A DNA stretch of 64,000 nt from Inmirania thermothiophila (GCF_003751635.1 NZ_RJVI01000002.1:731986-795985), one strand, 5' to 3'. Positions 28,678-38,245 are shown, numbered from the stretch's first letter. Notes: generated by a model from the letters alone, not told the origin. Program-made: numbers and translations.

Positions 28678-29382
28678 TCAGGCCGCGCGCACGGGCAGGG
28701 CGGTGACGAGGCGGATCTCGCGCAGGCCCACCTCCGCCCGGTAGGCGACGAGCTCCACCCCGGCCGCGGCGGCCTCGGCCGCCGCCCGCGCGTAGTCGGG
28801 GTCGATGGCGGCCGCCGGCGCCACCGCCTCGGCGTCGGCGCGCTGCACGCAGTAGACGAGCAGCGCCCGCGCCCCCTCGGCGCGGGCGCGGGCGAGCTCG
28901 CGCAGGTGGCGCCGCCCGCGCGCCGTGGGCGCGTCGGGAAAGAGGGCGAGGCGCCCCTCCACGAGGGTGACGTTCTTCACCTCCACCAGGCAGCGCCGGC
29001 CCGCGGCGTCGACGCAGGCGAGATCGGCGCGGCTGCCCTCGCGCCCGTAGCGCACCTGCGCGCGCAGCGCCCGCGCCCCGGCCAGCTCCGCCACCGTCCC
29101 GCGCTCGATCGCCTCGCCCACCAGCGCCTCGGCCCGCCCGGTGTGGATCCCCACCAGCACCCCGCCGGCCGCCTCCACCAGCTCCCAGGTGTGGCGACAG
29201 CGGCGGCGCGGGCCCGCGGCCTCGCTCAGCCAGACGCGGCTGCCCGGATCGCAGCAGCCGGCGAGCGCCCCCGTGTTGGGCGTGTGCGCCGTGACCACGC
29301 CGCCGTCGGCGAGGCGGACGTCGGCGAGGAACCGCTGGTAGCGGCGCAGGAGGCGCCCCTCGATGAGCGGCGGCAGACGCAT
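28678..29382 (-). CDS. sfsA: SfsA family protein
   Basis: SfsA was named for stimulating sugar fermentation in E. coli and has a nuclease-like fold; its biochemical role remains unsettled. The 234-residue protein has the family motifs AHTPNTGALAGCCDPGSRV, RYGREGSRADL and the nuclease-type VEVKNVTLVEG, followed by LFPDAPTARGRRHL. The frame is open further upstream, but the ATG at 29382 gives the family N-terminus (MRLPPLIEGRLLRRYQRF). A terminator for the upstream fccAB operon lies just before it. Confidence 0.93.
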   Translation of the reverse strand: MRLPPLIEGRLLRRYQRFLADVRLADGGVVTAHTPNTGALAGCCDPGSRVWLSEAAGPRRRCRHTWELVEAAGGVLVGIHTGRAEALVGEAIERGTVAELAGARALRAQVRYGREGSRADLACVDAAGRRCLVEVKNVTLVEGRLALFPDAPTARGRRHLRELARARAEGARALLVYCVQRADAEAVAPAAAIDPDYARAAAEAAAAGVELVAYRAEVGLREIRLVTALPVRAA

Positions 29383-29398
29383 GGTCCCACCATGGCGC

Positions 29399-29425
29399 AA
29401 AAAAGAGGGGGCGTCCATGCCCCCT
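29399..29425 (-). terminator. Rho-independent terminator of fccAB
   Basis: On the minus strand AGGGGGC, a six-base loop and GCCCCCT form a 7-base stem, followed by CTTTTTT. It lies 28 bases after the fccB stop and ends the fccA-fccB transcript before sfsA. Confidence 0.85.
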
Positions 29426-29452
29426 GGGAGCGGAGGGGTGATGCTTGCACCC

Positions 29453-30757
29453 TCAGCCGAAGATGTCGCGCGTGATGTTGTTGAACCAGCTATGGGCGTA
29501 GGCCACCTCACGGCGCCGATGCTCCGGGGTGGCGTCCATGGGCGTCAGCCCGCCTGCGCCCTTCACTCCCTCGATCTCGTTCTTCTCGCGGTTGTAGCGG
29601 TAGACCGCGGCCACCGAGATGCCCCAGTCGGGCCCGACGATGGAGTAGCAGGTGTTGACGTAGGACGGCTCCGGAGGGGCCTGGTCGTTGAGCAGGGCGA
29701 CCACGGCGGCGGCGCAGACCTTGGCCTGCGAGTTGGCGGCGTAGCCCGACTTGGGCATCGCCGCCGCCACGCTGGCGTCTCCCAGGATGTGGACCCCGGG
29801 GTGGATGGAGGACTCGAAGGTCTGCTTGTTCACCGGGCACCAGTCGCCATCGGTGAGGCCCGCCGCGTGGGCGATGGCACCGGCCTTCTGCGCTGGGATG
29901 ACGTTGAGGACATCCCCCTTGACGGCGTCGCCGAACTTGGTGACCACCGTGCGCGTGGCCGCGTCCACCCGCTCGATGCCGTAGTCGGTCTTCTCGCCGC
30001 TCACCCAGTCGATCATGCTGTTGTCGGTGCCGTAGCCGTAGAGGGCCTTCCAGCCCTGCATGAAGAGCCCCTGCTTGGAGAACTTGGCCTTGGCATCGAG
30101 AATGATGATCTTGGAGCGCGGCTTGTGCCGCTTGAGGTAGGCGGCGATGAGGCTCGCCCGCTCGTAGGGCCCCGGCGGGCAGCGGAAGGGATTGGGCGGC
30201 GGGCAGATGACCACCGTCCCGCCGTCCGGCATCGCCTCGAGCTGCTTGCGCAGGGTCGCCGTCTGCGGCCCGGCCTTCCAGGCGTGGGGAATGGTCCCGG
30301 CAACCTGCTCGTCGTAGCCCTCGATGGTCTCCCACTTGAAGTCGATCCCGGGGGCGACCACCAAGCGGTCGTAGCCGAGGGTCTTGCCGCCCGCAAGGTG
30401 CACCTTCCGCGCATCCGCGTCGATGGCGGTCACGGTGTCGTGCACCACCTTCACCCCCTTCTTGCGGAGGCCATCGTAGCCGAAGCGGATGCGCTCGAGG
30501 TCGCGGAACCCGCCGAGCACCTCGTTGCTCATGAAGCAGGTGTGGTAGACGCGGTTGCGCTCCACCAGCGTAACCTCGATGGAGGGGTCGAGGCGGCGCA
30601 TATAGTGGGCGACGGTGGCCCCGCCCGGCCCGCCGCCGACGATCACCACCTTCTTCTCCCCCTTGGCGACGGCCGGCGCCGTCACCACGCCGGTGAGGGC
30701 GGCCACGCCGAGGGCCCCCCCGGTCTTCAGGAAGTCGCGTCGCGTGATCTGGCTCAT
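29453..30757 (-). CDS. fccB: Sulfide dehydrogenase flavoprotein subunit (FccB)
   Basis: FccB is the FAD subunit of flavocytochrome c, which oxidises sulfide in the periplasm and passes electrons to its cytochrome partner. The 434-residue protein carries a Tat signal ([13 protein letters not shown]), and the FAD-binding [17 protein letters not shown] starts about residue 38. Redox cysteines are seen in [16 protein letters not shown] and in [11 protein letters not shown], matching the active-site disulfide pair of Allochromatium FccB. The ATG at 30757 has GGGAGGAGGAG directly before it; a GTG at 30772 overlapping the fccA stop is less likely. It is co-transcribed with fccA, 11 bases upstream. 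Confidence 0.95.
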   Translation of the reverse strand: MSQITRRDFLKTGGALGVAALTGVVTAPAVAKGEKKVVIVGGGPGGATVAHYMRRLDPSIEVTLVERNRVYHTCFMSNEVLGGFRDLERIRFGYDGLRKKGVKVVHDTVTAIDADARKVHLAGGKTLGYDRLVVAPGIDFKWETIEGYDEQVAGTIPHAWKAGPQTATLRKQLEAMPDGGTVVICPPPNPFRCPPGPYERASLIAAYLKRHKPRSKIIILDAKAKFSKQGLFMQGWKALYGYGTDNSMIDWVSGEKTDYGIERVDAATRTVVTKFGDAVKGDVLNVIPAQKAGAIAHAAGLTDGDWCPVNKQTFESSIHPGVHILGDASVAAAMPKSGYAANSQAKVCAAAVVALLNDQAPPEPSYVNTCYSIVGPDWGISVAAVYRYNREKNEIEGVKGAGGLTPMDATPEHRRREVAYAHSWFNNITRDIFG

Positions 30758-30768
30758 CTCCTCCTCCC

Positions 30769-31413
30769 TCACTTCTGGCCGGCGTAGTAGTGGATCAGGG
30801 CCTCGAGGTCCTCATCGCTGAGGTCCTTCATCTTCGCCCGCATCTTCTTGGGCATGGCGCGGTCGCCGCTGCGGAAGTCCGCGATGGCGAACTCCAGATA
30901 GGTCTTCCACTGGCCGGCCAGGATGCCCGCACCGTCGCCGACACGACCGCCCTCCTCGTGGCACTTCTCGCAGTTGTCCTTGTGCAGGCGCTCGCCCTTG
31001 CGCGCAAGCTCCCCGTCCACCTTCTGGCGGTGGCCGACGAACTTCTTCGAGGCGAAGTGATCGGCCATGGCCAGAATCTCCTGGTCGCTGTAGCCCCGCG
31101 CGATGCGCGCCATCACGGTCGAGGTGCGGGGCAGGGTCTCGATGTCGCCGGGATCGACGCCGAGCGCCTTGGCCGCCTGCTCGATCTTCTCCTCATCCCC
31201 TCCGTACTTGTAGGCGAGCATGGCGCTCAGGAAATACGTCTTCGAGATCCCGGCGATGGTGGGGGTGGCCGGACCGTTGCTCACCCCGTCCGTGCCGTGA
31301 CAGCCGGCGCAGGTATCGGCGAGCATTCGCCCGCTAGGGGCCGCGAACGCCCCCGACGCGAGGAGCACGCCCCCGGCGAGGGCGAGCAGCTTCTTTCGGT
31401 CCACGGTCTTCAT
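30769..31413 (-). CDS. fccA: Sulfide dehydrogenase diheme cytochrome c subunit (FccA)
   Basis: The electron-accepting cytochrome subunit of flavocytochrome c. The 214-residue protein has a Sec signal peptide (about residues 1-25, cut after GAFAA) and two c-type heme sites, CAGCH (35-39) and CEKCH (148-152), in two similar domains, as in Allochromatium FccA and the related cytochrome c4 family. Pairing with fccB makes the subunit role much more likely than free cytochrome c4. It has an 80-base leader behind a sigma-54-type promoter and an upstream operator pair. Confidence 0.92.
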   Translation of the reverse strand: MKTVDRKKLLALAGGVLLASGAFAAPSGRMLADTCAGCHGTDGVSNGPATPTIAGISKTYFLSAMLAYKYGGDEEKIEQAAKALGVDPGDIETLPRTSTVMARIARGYSDQEILAMADHFASKKFVGHRQKVDGELARKGERLHKDNCEKCHEEGGRVGDGAGILAGQWKTYLEFAIADFRSGDRAMPKKMRAKMKDLSDEDLEALIHYYAGQK

Positions 31414-31494
31414 GGCTCCTCCTCTTCCTGGTTCCTGGTTGTCGTTCGGTCCTTGTGGTCTTGACGACCCTTGGCAACGGGGTCAGCACATCCA

Positions 31495-31510
31495 TGCATG
31501 GTCCGTGCCA
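31495..31510 (-). promoter_or_regulatory. Sigma-54 promoter of fccAB
   Basis: Minus strand: TGGCAC, five bases (ggacc), ATGCA. The -24 element is perfect, the -12 element differs from TTGCA by one base, and the GG-to-GC spacing is exact. The predicted start is about 31,484, some 70 bases before the fccA ATG. Confidence 0.85.
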
Positions 31511-31595
31511 GTACGGCCCTCCACCGCCCCTGCCTCGACCACCCCGCATTCCTCGGGGCAAGCAAGGCGACCCTCGGGTATGACGGGACCATGGC

Positions 31596-31617
31596 TGTCA
31601 TGACAATCGTCGTGACA
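31596..31617. promoter_or_regulatory. Tandem operator (enhancer) upstream of fccAB
   Basis: A perfect palindrome TGTCATGACA (31596-31605) is followed by a weaker copy CGTCGTGACA (31608-31617), centres 12 bases apart. It is about 85-110 bases upstream of the -24/-12 promoter, the usual distance for a sigma-54 activator enhancer. The same palindrome stands before both PAS-AAA+ regulator genes. Confidence 0.7.
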
Positions 31618-31630
31618 TGCGCGCCCTCGG

Positions 31631-32215
31631 TCAGGTCGCGGCTTCTTCCTCCCCGCCCTGTTCATCGGGCTCGTCGCGCTCGGGCAGCCGGTGGACGACG
31701 CCGCGGTGGCAGTGGATGCAGGTCTTGCCCCTCTCCTGCGCCGTCTCATGCTTGCGCCGCGCCTGGCGGTCCTGCTCCCCGAGGTCCATGCCGTCCCACT
31801 GGTGGCAGCTGCGGCAGGTGGCGGAGTCCGTGCGCTCCATGAACCACCAGACCCGCTCCGCCATCTCCAGGCGGTGGGCCCGGAACTTCTCCGGCGTGTC
31901 GATCTTGCCCGTGAGGGTGAACCAGACGTCCTTGGCGGCACGGATCTTGGCCGCCAGCTTCGGCACGAAGGCTTGCGGGACGTGGCAGTCCGGGCACTCG
32001 GCGCGCACCCCCGAAGGGTTGCGGTAGTGGAGCGACTCCTTGTACTCCTCGTACGGCGTGCGCATCTCGTGGCATGAGATGCAGAAGGCCATGCTGTTGG
32101 TGCCTTCGACGAGGGGATAGTAGACCGCGCCGTAGACCGCACCCACCGCAACCAGGGTCAGCACCGACGGCACCACCCAGGGACGGAGTTTCCAGCGGCG
32201 GAAGAAGATGTTCAT
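31631..32215 (-). CDS. NapC/NirT-family tetraheme c-type cytochrome
   Basis: NapC/NirT cytochromes exchange electrons between the quinone pool and periplasmic redox enzymes. The 194-residue protein has an N-terminal membrane anchor (about residues 13-33) and four heme motifs: CISCH (45-49), CPDCH, CRSCH and CIHCH. The ending is acidic. The ATG at 32215 follows a GGAGTCGGGAG stretch. No nitrate or nitrite reductase gene is nearby. Lying between a sigma-54 activator and fccAB, it may link flavocytochrome c to the quinone pool, possibly for quinone reduction; that role is inference from position. It has its own sigma-54-type promoter. Confidence 0.9.
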   Translation of the reverse strand: MNIFFRRWKLRPWVVPSVLTLVAVGAVYGAVYYPLVEGTNSMAFCISCHEMRTPYEEYKESLHYRNPSGVRAECPDCHVPQAFVPKLAAKIRAAKDVWFTLTGKIDTPEKFRAHRLEMAERVWWFMERTDSATCRSCHQWDGMDLGEQDRQARRKHETAQERGKTCIHCHRGVVHRLPERDEPDEQGGEEEAAT

Positions 32216-32257
32216 GGCGACTCCCGACTCCTCCTGACCCAATCGGCCGGAGCCGGA

Positions 32258-32273
32258 AGCAAGATCCGTACCC
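32258..32273 (-). promoter_or_regulatory. Sigma-54 promoter of the NapC-type gene
   Basis: Minus strand: GGGTAC, five bases (ggatc), TTGCT. The -24 GG and -12 GC are at exact spacing and TTGCT is perfect; the -24 box differs from TGGCAC at two positions. The predicted start is about 32,247, some 30 bases before the ATG at 32215. It sits between the activator stop and the cytochrome gene. Confidence 0.75.
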
Positions 32274-32289
32274 GCGGGTGCGGAAGGCC

Positions 32290-33609
<1,320 letters not shown>

Positions 33610-33635
33610 CTTCGCGCTCCCTCTCCATCCCGCCT

Positions 33636-33656
33636 CGTCATGACGATGTCATGACC
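33636..33656. promoter_or_regulatory. Double palindromic operator before the sigma-54 activator gene
   Basis: CGTCATGACG (33636-33645) and TGTCATGACC (33647-33656) lie with centres 11 bases apart, one helical turn. They start 27 bases upstream of the activator ATG at 33609, a position suited to autoregulation. They match the fccAB upstream element. Confidence 0.7.
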
Positions 33657-33775
33657 ATGGGGCTGACACAACATCCATTCCGGGGTAGGGCGCGGTGTCA
33701 CCCGGCATCTGCGCCGTGCCGCGGCCGCCACCGGCAGGCGCCCCCCATGTGTGGCAGCGGCTCGGCGCCCGGTGC

Positions 33776-33781
33776 TATAGT
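33776..33781 (+). promoter_or_regulatory. Extended -10 element before the BamE-like gene and aguAB
   Basis: TGCTATAGT (33774-33782 region; -10 hexamer TATAGT at 33776-33781) is identical to the extended -10 of rne. No good -35 box is seen. It lies 27 bases before the ATG at 33808. Confidence 0.45.
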
Positions 33782-33807
33782 CCCGGTGCGCAGGAGGGAG
33801 GTGCAGG

Positions 33808-34104
33808 ATGAAGGGGTTGCGCACGCAGGCGGCGGTCCTCGCCCTGCTCGCGACGATCGCCGCGGCGCCCGCCAGGGCGGCCACGCTGCTCATCGAGGCC
33901 ATCGCCCAGGAGCCGCCCAACAGCCCCGAGGGGCTGCCGCGACCGACCCGCGGCATGACCATGGACGAGGTCCAGGCCCGCTTCGGCGTGCCGCAGGTGA
34001 AGATGCCGCCGGTGGGCGACCCCCCCATCACGCGCTGGGTCTATCCGCGCTACACGGTCTACTTCGAGGGCCGCTACGTCATCGACACCGTGATCCACCG
34101 CTGA
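33808..34104 (+). CDS. Small periplasmic BamE/SmpA-like protein
   Basis: A 98-residue protein with a Sec signal peptide (about residues 1-24, ending PARAA). The mature part has GMTMDEVQARFGVPQ, then RWVYPRYTVYFEGRYVIDTVIH. This helix followed by beta strands with G-M-x-x-x-E-V and W-x-Y resembles the BamE/SmpA fold, but there is no lipobox, so it is likely soluble in the periplasm. The function is unknown. A very strong AGGAGGGAGG ribosome binding site precedes the ATG. It heads a run of tightly packed genes that continues with aguA three bases later. Confidence 0.75.
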   Translation: MKGLRTQAAVLALLATIAAAPARAATLLIEAIAQEPPNSPEGLPRPTRGMTMDEVQARFGVPQVKMPPVGDPPITRWVYPRYTVYFEGRYVIDTVIHR

Positions 34105-34107
34105 CCG

Positions 34108-35139
34108 GTGCGCCTGCTTCCCGCCGAGTGGGCGCCGCAGGACGGCGTCCTCCTCACCTGGCCCCACGAGGGCACCGACTGGGCCGACGACCTCGGCGCG
34201 GTGGAGACCTGCTACGCCGAGATCGCCGCCGCCGTGGCCGAGCGCGAGCGGGTGGTGGTGGTCTGCCGCGACGAGGCGCACCGGGCCGAGGTGGCCTCGC
34301 GGCTGAGGCACCTGCCGCCGCGGCGGCTGCTGCTCGCGACCGCCCCCAGCGACGACACCTGGGCCCGCGACCACGGGCCGCTGGTGGCGCTGGAGGACGG
34401 CCGCCCCGTGGTGGTGGACTTCCGCTTCGACGGCTGGGGCGGCAAGTACCCCGCGGCGCGCGACGACGCCATCACCGCCCGCCTGCACGAGGCCGGCCTC
34501 TTCGGGGAGGCGCCGCGGGAGCCGGTGCCGCTGGTGCTGGAGGGTGGGGCCGTCGACAGCGACGGCGCCGGCACGCTGCTCGCCGCCGCCCGCTGCGTCC
34601 TCGACCCGCGGCGCAATCCCGGCATCACCCGCGCCGCCATGGAGGAGGCGCTGCACCGCCACCTCGGGGTGCGGCGCATCCTCTGGGTGGAGGCGGGCGC
34701 GCTGGCCGGCGACGACACCGACGGCCACATCGACACCCTCGCCCGCTTCTGCTCCCCCGCCGACATCGCCTACGTCGCCCCGCCCCCTCCGGGGCACCGC
34801 GACCGCGACACCCTGCGCGGGCTCGAGGCGGCGCTGCGCGCCCTGCGCCGCGCCGACGGCAGCCCCTACCGCCTCCACCCGCTGCCGCCCCCGCCGCCGC
34901 TGGAGGAGGACGGGCGCCCGCTGCCGGCAAGTCACGCCAACTTCCTCGTCATCAACGGCGCCGTGCTCCTGCCCACCTACGGCAGCCCGGCCGACGAGAC
35001 GGCGGCCGAGCGCCTGCGCGCCCTCTTTCCGGGGCGCCAGATCGTGGGCATCGACTGCCGCGCCCTGGTGCGCCAGAACGGCAGCCTCCACTGCGTCACC
35101 ATGCAGCTTCCGGCGGGCAGCCTCGCCGGCGCCGGATGA
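34108..35139 (+). CDS. aguA: Agmatine deiminase
   Basis: AguA converts agmatine to N-carbamoylputrescine in putrescine synthesis from arginine. The 343-residue protein shows PAEWAPQDGVLLTWPH at the start and the active-site elements DDTWARDHGP, GGWGGKY-like DGWGGKYPA, DDTDGHIDTLARF, and the catalytic cysteine in QNGSLHCVTMQLP near the C-terminus. The start is GTG at 34108, only three bases after the BamE-like gene. aguB follows 34 bases downstream. Confidence 0.95.
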   Translation: MRLLPAEWAPQDGVLLTWPHEGTDWADDLGAVETCYAEIAAAVAERERVVVVCRDEAHRAEVASRLRHLPPRRLLLATAPSDDTWARDHGPLVALEDGRPVVVDFRFDGWGGKYPAARDDAITARLHEAGLFGEAPREPVPLVLEGGAVDSDGAGTLLAAARCVLDPRRNPGITRAAMEEALHRHLGVRRILWVEAGALAGDDTDGHIDTLARFCSPADIAYVAPPPPGHRDRDTLRGLEAALRALRRADGSPYRLHPLPPPPPLEEDGRPLPASHANFLVINGAVLLPTYGSPADETAAERLRALFPGRQIVGIDCRALVRQNGSLHCVTMQLPAGSLAGAG

Positions 35140-35173
35140 TGCGATAATGCCGCCTCCCCAGAGGCGAGGACCC

Positions 35174-36070
35174 ATGAGCCAGGACACGCTCCCCATCGCG
35201 CTGGTGCAGCAGCGCTGCGACGGCGCCCCCGAGGCGAACCTCGCGCGCAGCCTCGACGGCATCGCCGAGGCGGCGCGCGCCGGCGCCGCCCTGGTGGTGC
35301 TGCCGGAGCTGCACCGCACGCCCTACTTCTGCCAGCGCGAGGACGTGGCCGCCTTCGATCTCGCCGAGCCGGTGCCCGGCCCCACCACGGAGCGGCTCGC
35401 CGAGGCCGCCCGCACCCACGGCGTGGTGGTGGTCGCCTCGGTCTTCGAGCGCCGCGCGCCGGGGCTGTGCCACAACACCGCCGTGGTCCTCGATCGCGAC
35501 GGCCGCATCGCGGGGCGCTACCGCAAGATGCACATCCCGGACGACCCGGGCTACCATGAGAAGTTCTACTTCACCCCCGGCGACCTCGGCTTCCGTCCCG
35601 TGGACACGGCGGTGGGCCGCCTCGGCGTGCTGGTGTGCTGGGACCAGTGGTACCCGGAGGCGGCGCGGCTGATGGCCCTCGCCGGCGCCGAGCTCCTCCT
35701 CTACCCCACCGCCATCGGCTTCGACCCCGCCGAGCCCGCCGACGAGCAGGCGCGCCAGCTCGAGGCCTGGCGCACCGTGCAGCGCGGCCACGCGGTGGCC
35801 AACGGCCTGCCCCTCGCCGCCTGCAACCGCACCGGCTTCGAGCCCGCCCCCGACGGCGCGGGCGGGATCCGCTTCTGGGGCGCCAGCTTCGTCTGCGGCC
35901 CGCAGGGGGAGTGGCTCGCCAGCGCCGGCGAGGAGGAGACGGTGCTCCTCGCCGAGATCGACCGCGGCCGCACCGAGGCCGTGCGCCGCATCTGGCCCTT
36001 CCTGCGCGACCGCCGCATCGACGCCTACGCCGGGCTGGCCCGGCGCTACCTGGACGAGCCGCAGCCATGA
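35174..36070 (+). CDS. aguB: N-carbamoylputrescine amidase
   Basis: AguB hydrolyses N-carbamoylputrescine to putrescine, CO2 and ammonia. The 298-residue nitrilase-family protein has the Glu-Lys-Cys triad: glutamate in VVLPELHRTPYF, lysine in RYRKMHIPDDPGYHEKFYF and cysteine in VLVCWDQWYPEAARLM. The long YHEKFYFTPGD loop is typical of AguB. It completes the agmatine route with aguA. A possible extended -10 (TGCGATAAT, hexamer 35143-35148) in the gap could give it an extra promoter. Its TGA overlaps the DAHP synthase ATG. Confidence 0.95.
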   Translation: MSQDTLPIALVQQRCDGAPEANLARSLDGIAEAARAGAALVVLPELHRTPYFCQREDVAAFDLAEPVPGPTTERLAEAARTHGVVVVASVFERRAPGLCHNTAVVLDRDGRIAGRYRKMHIPDDPGYHEKFYFTPGDLGFRPVDTAVGRLGVLVCWDQWYPEAARLMALAGAELLLYPTAIGFDPAEPADEQARQLEAWRTVQRGHAVANGLPLAACNRTGFEPAPDGAGGIRFWGASFVCGPQGEWLASAGEEETVLLAEIDRGRTEAVRRIWPFLRDRRIDAYAGLARRYLDEPQP

Positions 36071-37203
36071 TCCTGATCCTCGAGCCCAACACCGACCACG
36101 CGGGGCCGGCGTTCCGCGCGCTCATGGAGCACCTGGCGGCGCTGCCCGGCATCGAGGCGCGGGTCCACGACGTGGTCGGCGCCCAGCAGGTCCTGACCGA
36201 GATCTACCTCATCGGCGACACCCACGCGCTGGACGCCGAGGAGATGGCCAGCCTGCCCTGTGTGGAGCGCGTCATCCGCGTCTCCGAGGCCTACCGCATC
36301 CTCGGCCGCCACCGCGACGCCGCGCGCATCCACGGCTTCGAGTACAACGGCGTGCGCTTCGACCAGGACGGGCTGCAGGTCTTCCCGGGCCTGTGCGCCG
36401 TGGACACGCGCGAGCACGTGGAGCAGATGATGCGGGCCCTCGCCGAGCACGGCGTGGTCTGCACCCGCATGGGGGCGTACAAGCCGCGCACCAGCCCCTA
36501 CGCCTTCCAGGGCCACGGCAAGGCCTGCCTGCCCTGGGTCTTCGAGCTCGCCGGCAAGTACGGCATCCGCGTCGTCGCCATGGAGGTGACCCACGAGAGC
36601 CAGGTGGACGAGATCCGCGAGGCCCTGCGCCGCGCCGGCGAGCCCACCGGGGTCATGCTCCAGATCGGCACCCGCAACACGCAGAACTTCGAGCTGCTCA
36701 AGATCGTCGGCCGCCAGAACGACTTCCCGGTGCTGCTCAAGCGCGGCTTCGGCATCACCCTGGAGGAGTCCCTCAACGCCGCCGAGTACCTCGCCAGCGA
36801 GGGCAACCACCGCATCGTCTTCTGCCTGCGCGGGGTCAAGACCCACCTCGGCGACCCCCACCGCAACCTCGTCGACTTCGCCCACGTGCCGGTGGTCAAG
36901 CGCCTGACGCGCATGCCGGTCTGCATCGACCCCTCCCACTCCGTGGGCGGCCGCCAGGCCTCGCCCGACGGGCTGCTCGACATCTTCCACGCCACCGCCC
37001 AGGGGGTGATCGCGGGCGCCAACATGATCCTGGTGGACTTCCACCCCGACCCCGCCAAGGCCCTCGTGGACGGCCCGCAGGCCCTGCGCCTCGACGAGCT
37101 CGGCCACTTCCTCGACGACGTCGCCATCGTCCGCGAGGCCTACGAGGCCCGGCGCCGCCGCGCCGGTGAGGCCGGCACGCCCGCGGTGGCCGGGCAGGGC
37201 TGA
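36067..37203 (+). CDS. DAHP synthase, class I beta-like with N-terminal regulatory domain
   Basis: DAHP synthase condenses PEP and erythrose 4-phosphate, the first step of the shikimate pathway. The 378-residue protein has an N-terminal extension of about 80 residues (a ferredoxin/ACT-like region seen in the Thermotoga-type enzyme) and then the barrel. In the barrel are CTRMGAYKPRTSPYAFQG with the catalytic lysine, LKRGFG, and CIDPSHSVGGR with the metal-binding histidine. ATGA overlap with aguB makes it part of the polyamine operon, which is unusual. It may be a specialised isoenzyme, or there may be no functional link. Confidence 0.85.
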   Translation: MILILEPNTDHAGPAFRALMEHLAALPGIEARVHDVVGAQQVLTEIYLIGDTHALDAEEMASLPCVERVIRVSEAYRILGRHRDAARIHGFEYNGVRFDQDGLQVFPGLCAVDTREHVEQMMRALAEHGVVCTRMGAYKPRTSPYAFQGHGKACLPWVFELAGKYGIRVVAMEVTHESQVDEIREALRRAGEPTGVMLQIGTRNTQNFELLKIVGRQNDFPVLLKRGFGITLEESLNAAEYLASEGNHRIVFCLRGVKTHLGDPHRNLVDFAHVPVVKRLTRMPVCIDPSHSVGGRQASPDGLLDIFHATAQGVIAGANMILVDFHPDPAKALVDGPQALRLDELGHFLDDVAIVREAYEARRRRAGEAGTPAVAGQG

Positions 37204-37213
37204 GGGGGCGGCC

Positions 37214-37894
37214 TTGCCGCGGGCGCTGGAGCGGGCCTGCATCGACGCCTTCCCGCAGCTTGCGGCGGTGGAGCCGCGCTCGCGCGACGTGCTCCTCGCC
37301 GCGGCCCGGCGCGTGCGCCTGCCGGCCGGCACCGTGGTCTTCCGCGAGGGCGAGGGCTGCCGTAGCTACCTGCTGGTGCTCGACGGCACGGTGCGCGTGC
37401 AGAAGGTCTCGGAGAGCGGGCGCGAGATCGTCCTCTACCGCGTCGAGCGGGGCGAGGGCTGCGTCCTCACCACCACCTGCCTGCTCGCGAGCTCCCGCTA
37501 CCCCGCCGAGGGCGTGGCCGAGACCGAGGTGGACGCGGTGGCGGTGCCGGTGCACGAGTTCCACCGCGTGCTCGCCGAGTCCGCGCGCTTCCGCGAGCTG
37601 GTCTTCGCGGTCTACGCCCGGCGCGTCACCGAGCTCATCCTCCTCGTGGAGGAGGTGGCCTTCGGGCGCATGGACCGCCGCCTCGCCCACCGCCTCCTGG
37701 AGCTGGCCGCGGGCGGGGCCCGCATCGAGGCCACCCACCAGGCGCTCGCCGCCGAGCTCGGCACCGCCCGCGAGGTGGTCAGCCGCCTGCTCAAGGAGTT
37801 CGAGCGCCACGGCTGGGTGGCCCTCGGCCGCGGCTGGGTGGAGGTGCGGGACCCCGAGGCCCTGCGGCGCGCGGCCGCGGGCGGGCTTGTGTGA
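37214..37894 (+). CDS. Crp/Fnr-family transcriptional regulator
   Basis: A 226-residue regulator with an N-terminal cyclic-nucleotide-type sensor fold (VVFREGEGCRSYLLVLDGTVRVQ, residues about 38-60), a long dimer helix and a C-terminal winged helix with LAAELGTAREVVSRLLKEFE. The four cysteines expected for an oxygen-sensing Fnr cluster are not present at the N-terminus, and a cAMP-binding pocket is not convincing, so the signal is unknown. No ATG fits; a TTG at 37214 with GAGGGGG before it gives a sensible N-terminus (LPRALERACIDAFPQ). The DUF2892 gene downstream is a likely target. Confidence 0.87.
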   Translation: MPRALERACIDAFPQLAAVEPRSRDVLLAAARRVRLPAGTVVFREGEGCRSYLLVLDGTVRVQKVSESGREIVLYRVERGEGCVLTTTCLLASSRYPAEGVAETEVDAVAVPVHEFHRVLAESARFRELVFAVYARRVTELILLVEEVAFGRMDRRLAHRLLELAAGGARIEATHQALAAELGTAREVVSRLLKEFERHGWVALGRGWVEVRDPEALRRAAAGGLV

Positions 37895-37978
37895 CTTTGT
37901 TACTGCGCAGACCTTGAAGAGCTGCTGAACTGTCCGCAGCTTGCACCCACCGATGGACAACGCCAGAGGAGGCCTGCC

Positions 37979-38173
37979 ATGAGCAAGAACGTCGGCACCA
38001 TCGACAAGGTCATCCGCATCGTCCTCGGCCTGGTCCTGATCGGGCTCGCGCTGTTCGGCCCCAAGACGCCCTGGGGCTGGATCGGCGTCATCCCGCTGGT
38101 GACCGGCCTGATCGGCTTCTGCCCGCTCTACAGCCTGCTCGGCATCAAGACCACCGGCGAGGCCAAGGCCTGA
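37979..38173 (+). CDS. DUF2892 inner-membrane protein (YgaP-like)
   Basis: A 64-residue protein with two membrane helices (about residues 12-28 and 33-55), starting MSKNVGTIDKVIRIVLGL, with CPLYSLLGIKT at its end. This is the DUF2892 family, also found fused to rhodanese in YgaP. Such proteins often accompany Crp/Fnr regulators in sulfur-related or redox loci. A GAGGAGG ribosome binding site precedes the ATG. The gap behind the Crp/Fnr gene holds a half-matching Crp-type site, TGTGA followed by TTACTG (37890-37905). A strong terminator follows. Confidence 0.88.
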   Translation: MSKNVGTIDKVIRIVLGLVLIGLALFGPKTPWGWIGVIPLVTGLIGFCPLYSLLGIKTTGEAKA

Positions 38174-38196
38174 ACCGGACCCCGGGCCGGGGCAGG

Positions 38197-38225
38197 AAGG
38201 CCCGCCGCGCGGCGGGCCTTTCTTC
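38197..38225. terminator. Rho-independent terminator between convergent genes
   Basis: A 10-base perfect stem AAGGCCCGCC/GGCGGGCCTT with loop GCGC (38197-38220) followed by TCTTC. It can serve both the DUF2892 gene and the minus-strand regulator whose stop is at 38246, because the arms start with AA and end with TT. Confidence 0.85.
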
Positions 38226-38245
38226 GTCGGCGGCGTCGGCCGCCC

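Noticed and set aside
33675-33730. CGGCAC...ATGCC on the minus strand upstream of the sigma-54 activator as a -24/-12 promoter
   Set aside because: The GG-to-GC spacing is two bases too long for sigma-54.
37930-37945. Possible sigma-54 promoter before the DUF2892 gene (CTGTCC-N5-TTGCA)
   Set aside because: The -12 element is good, but the -24 element reads TG instead of the nearly invariant GG, and no TGTCATGACA site is near.
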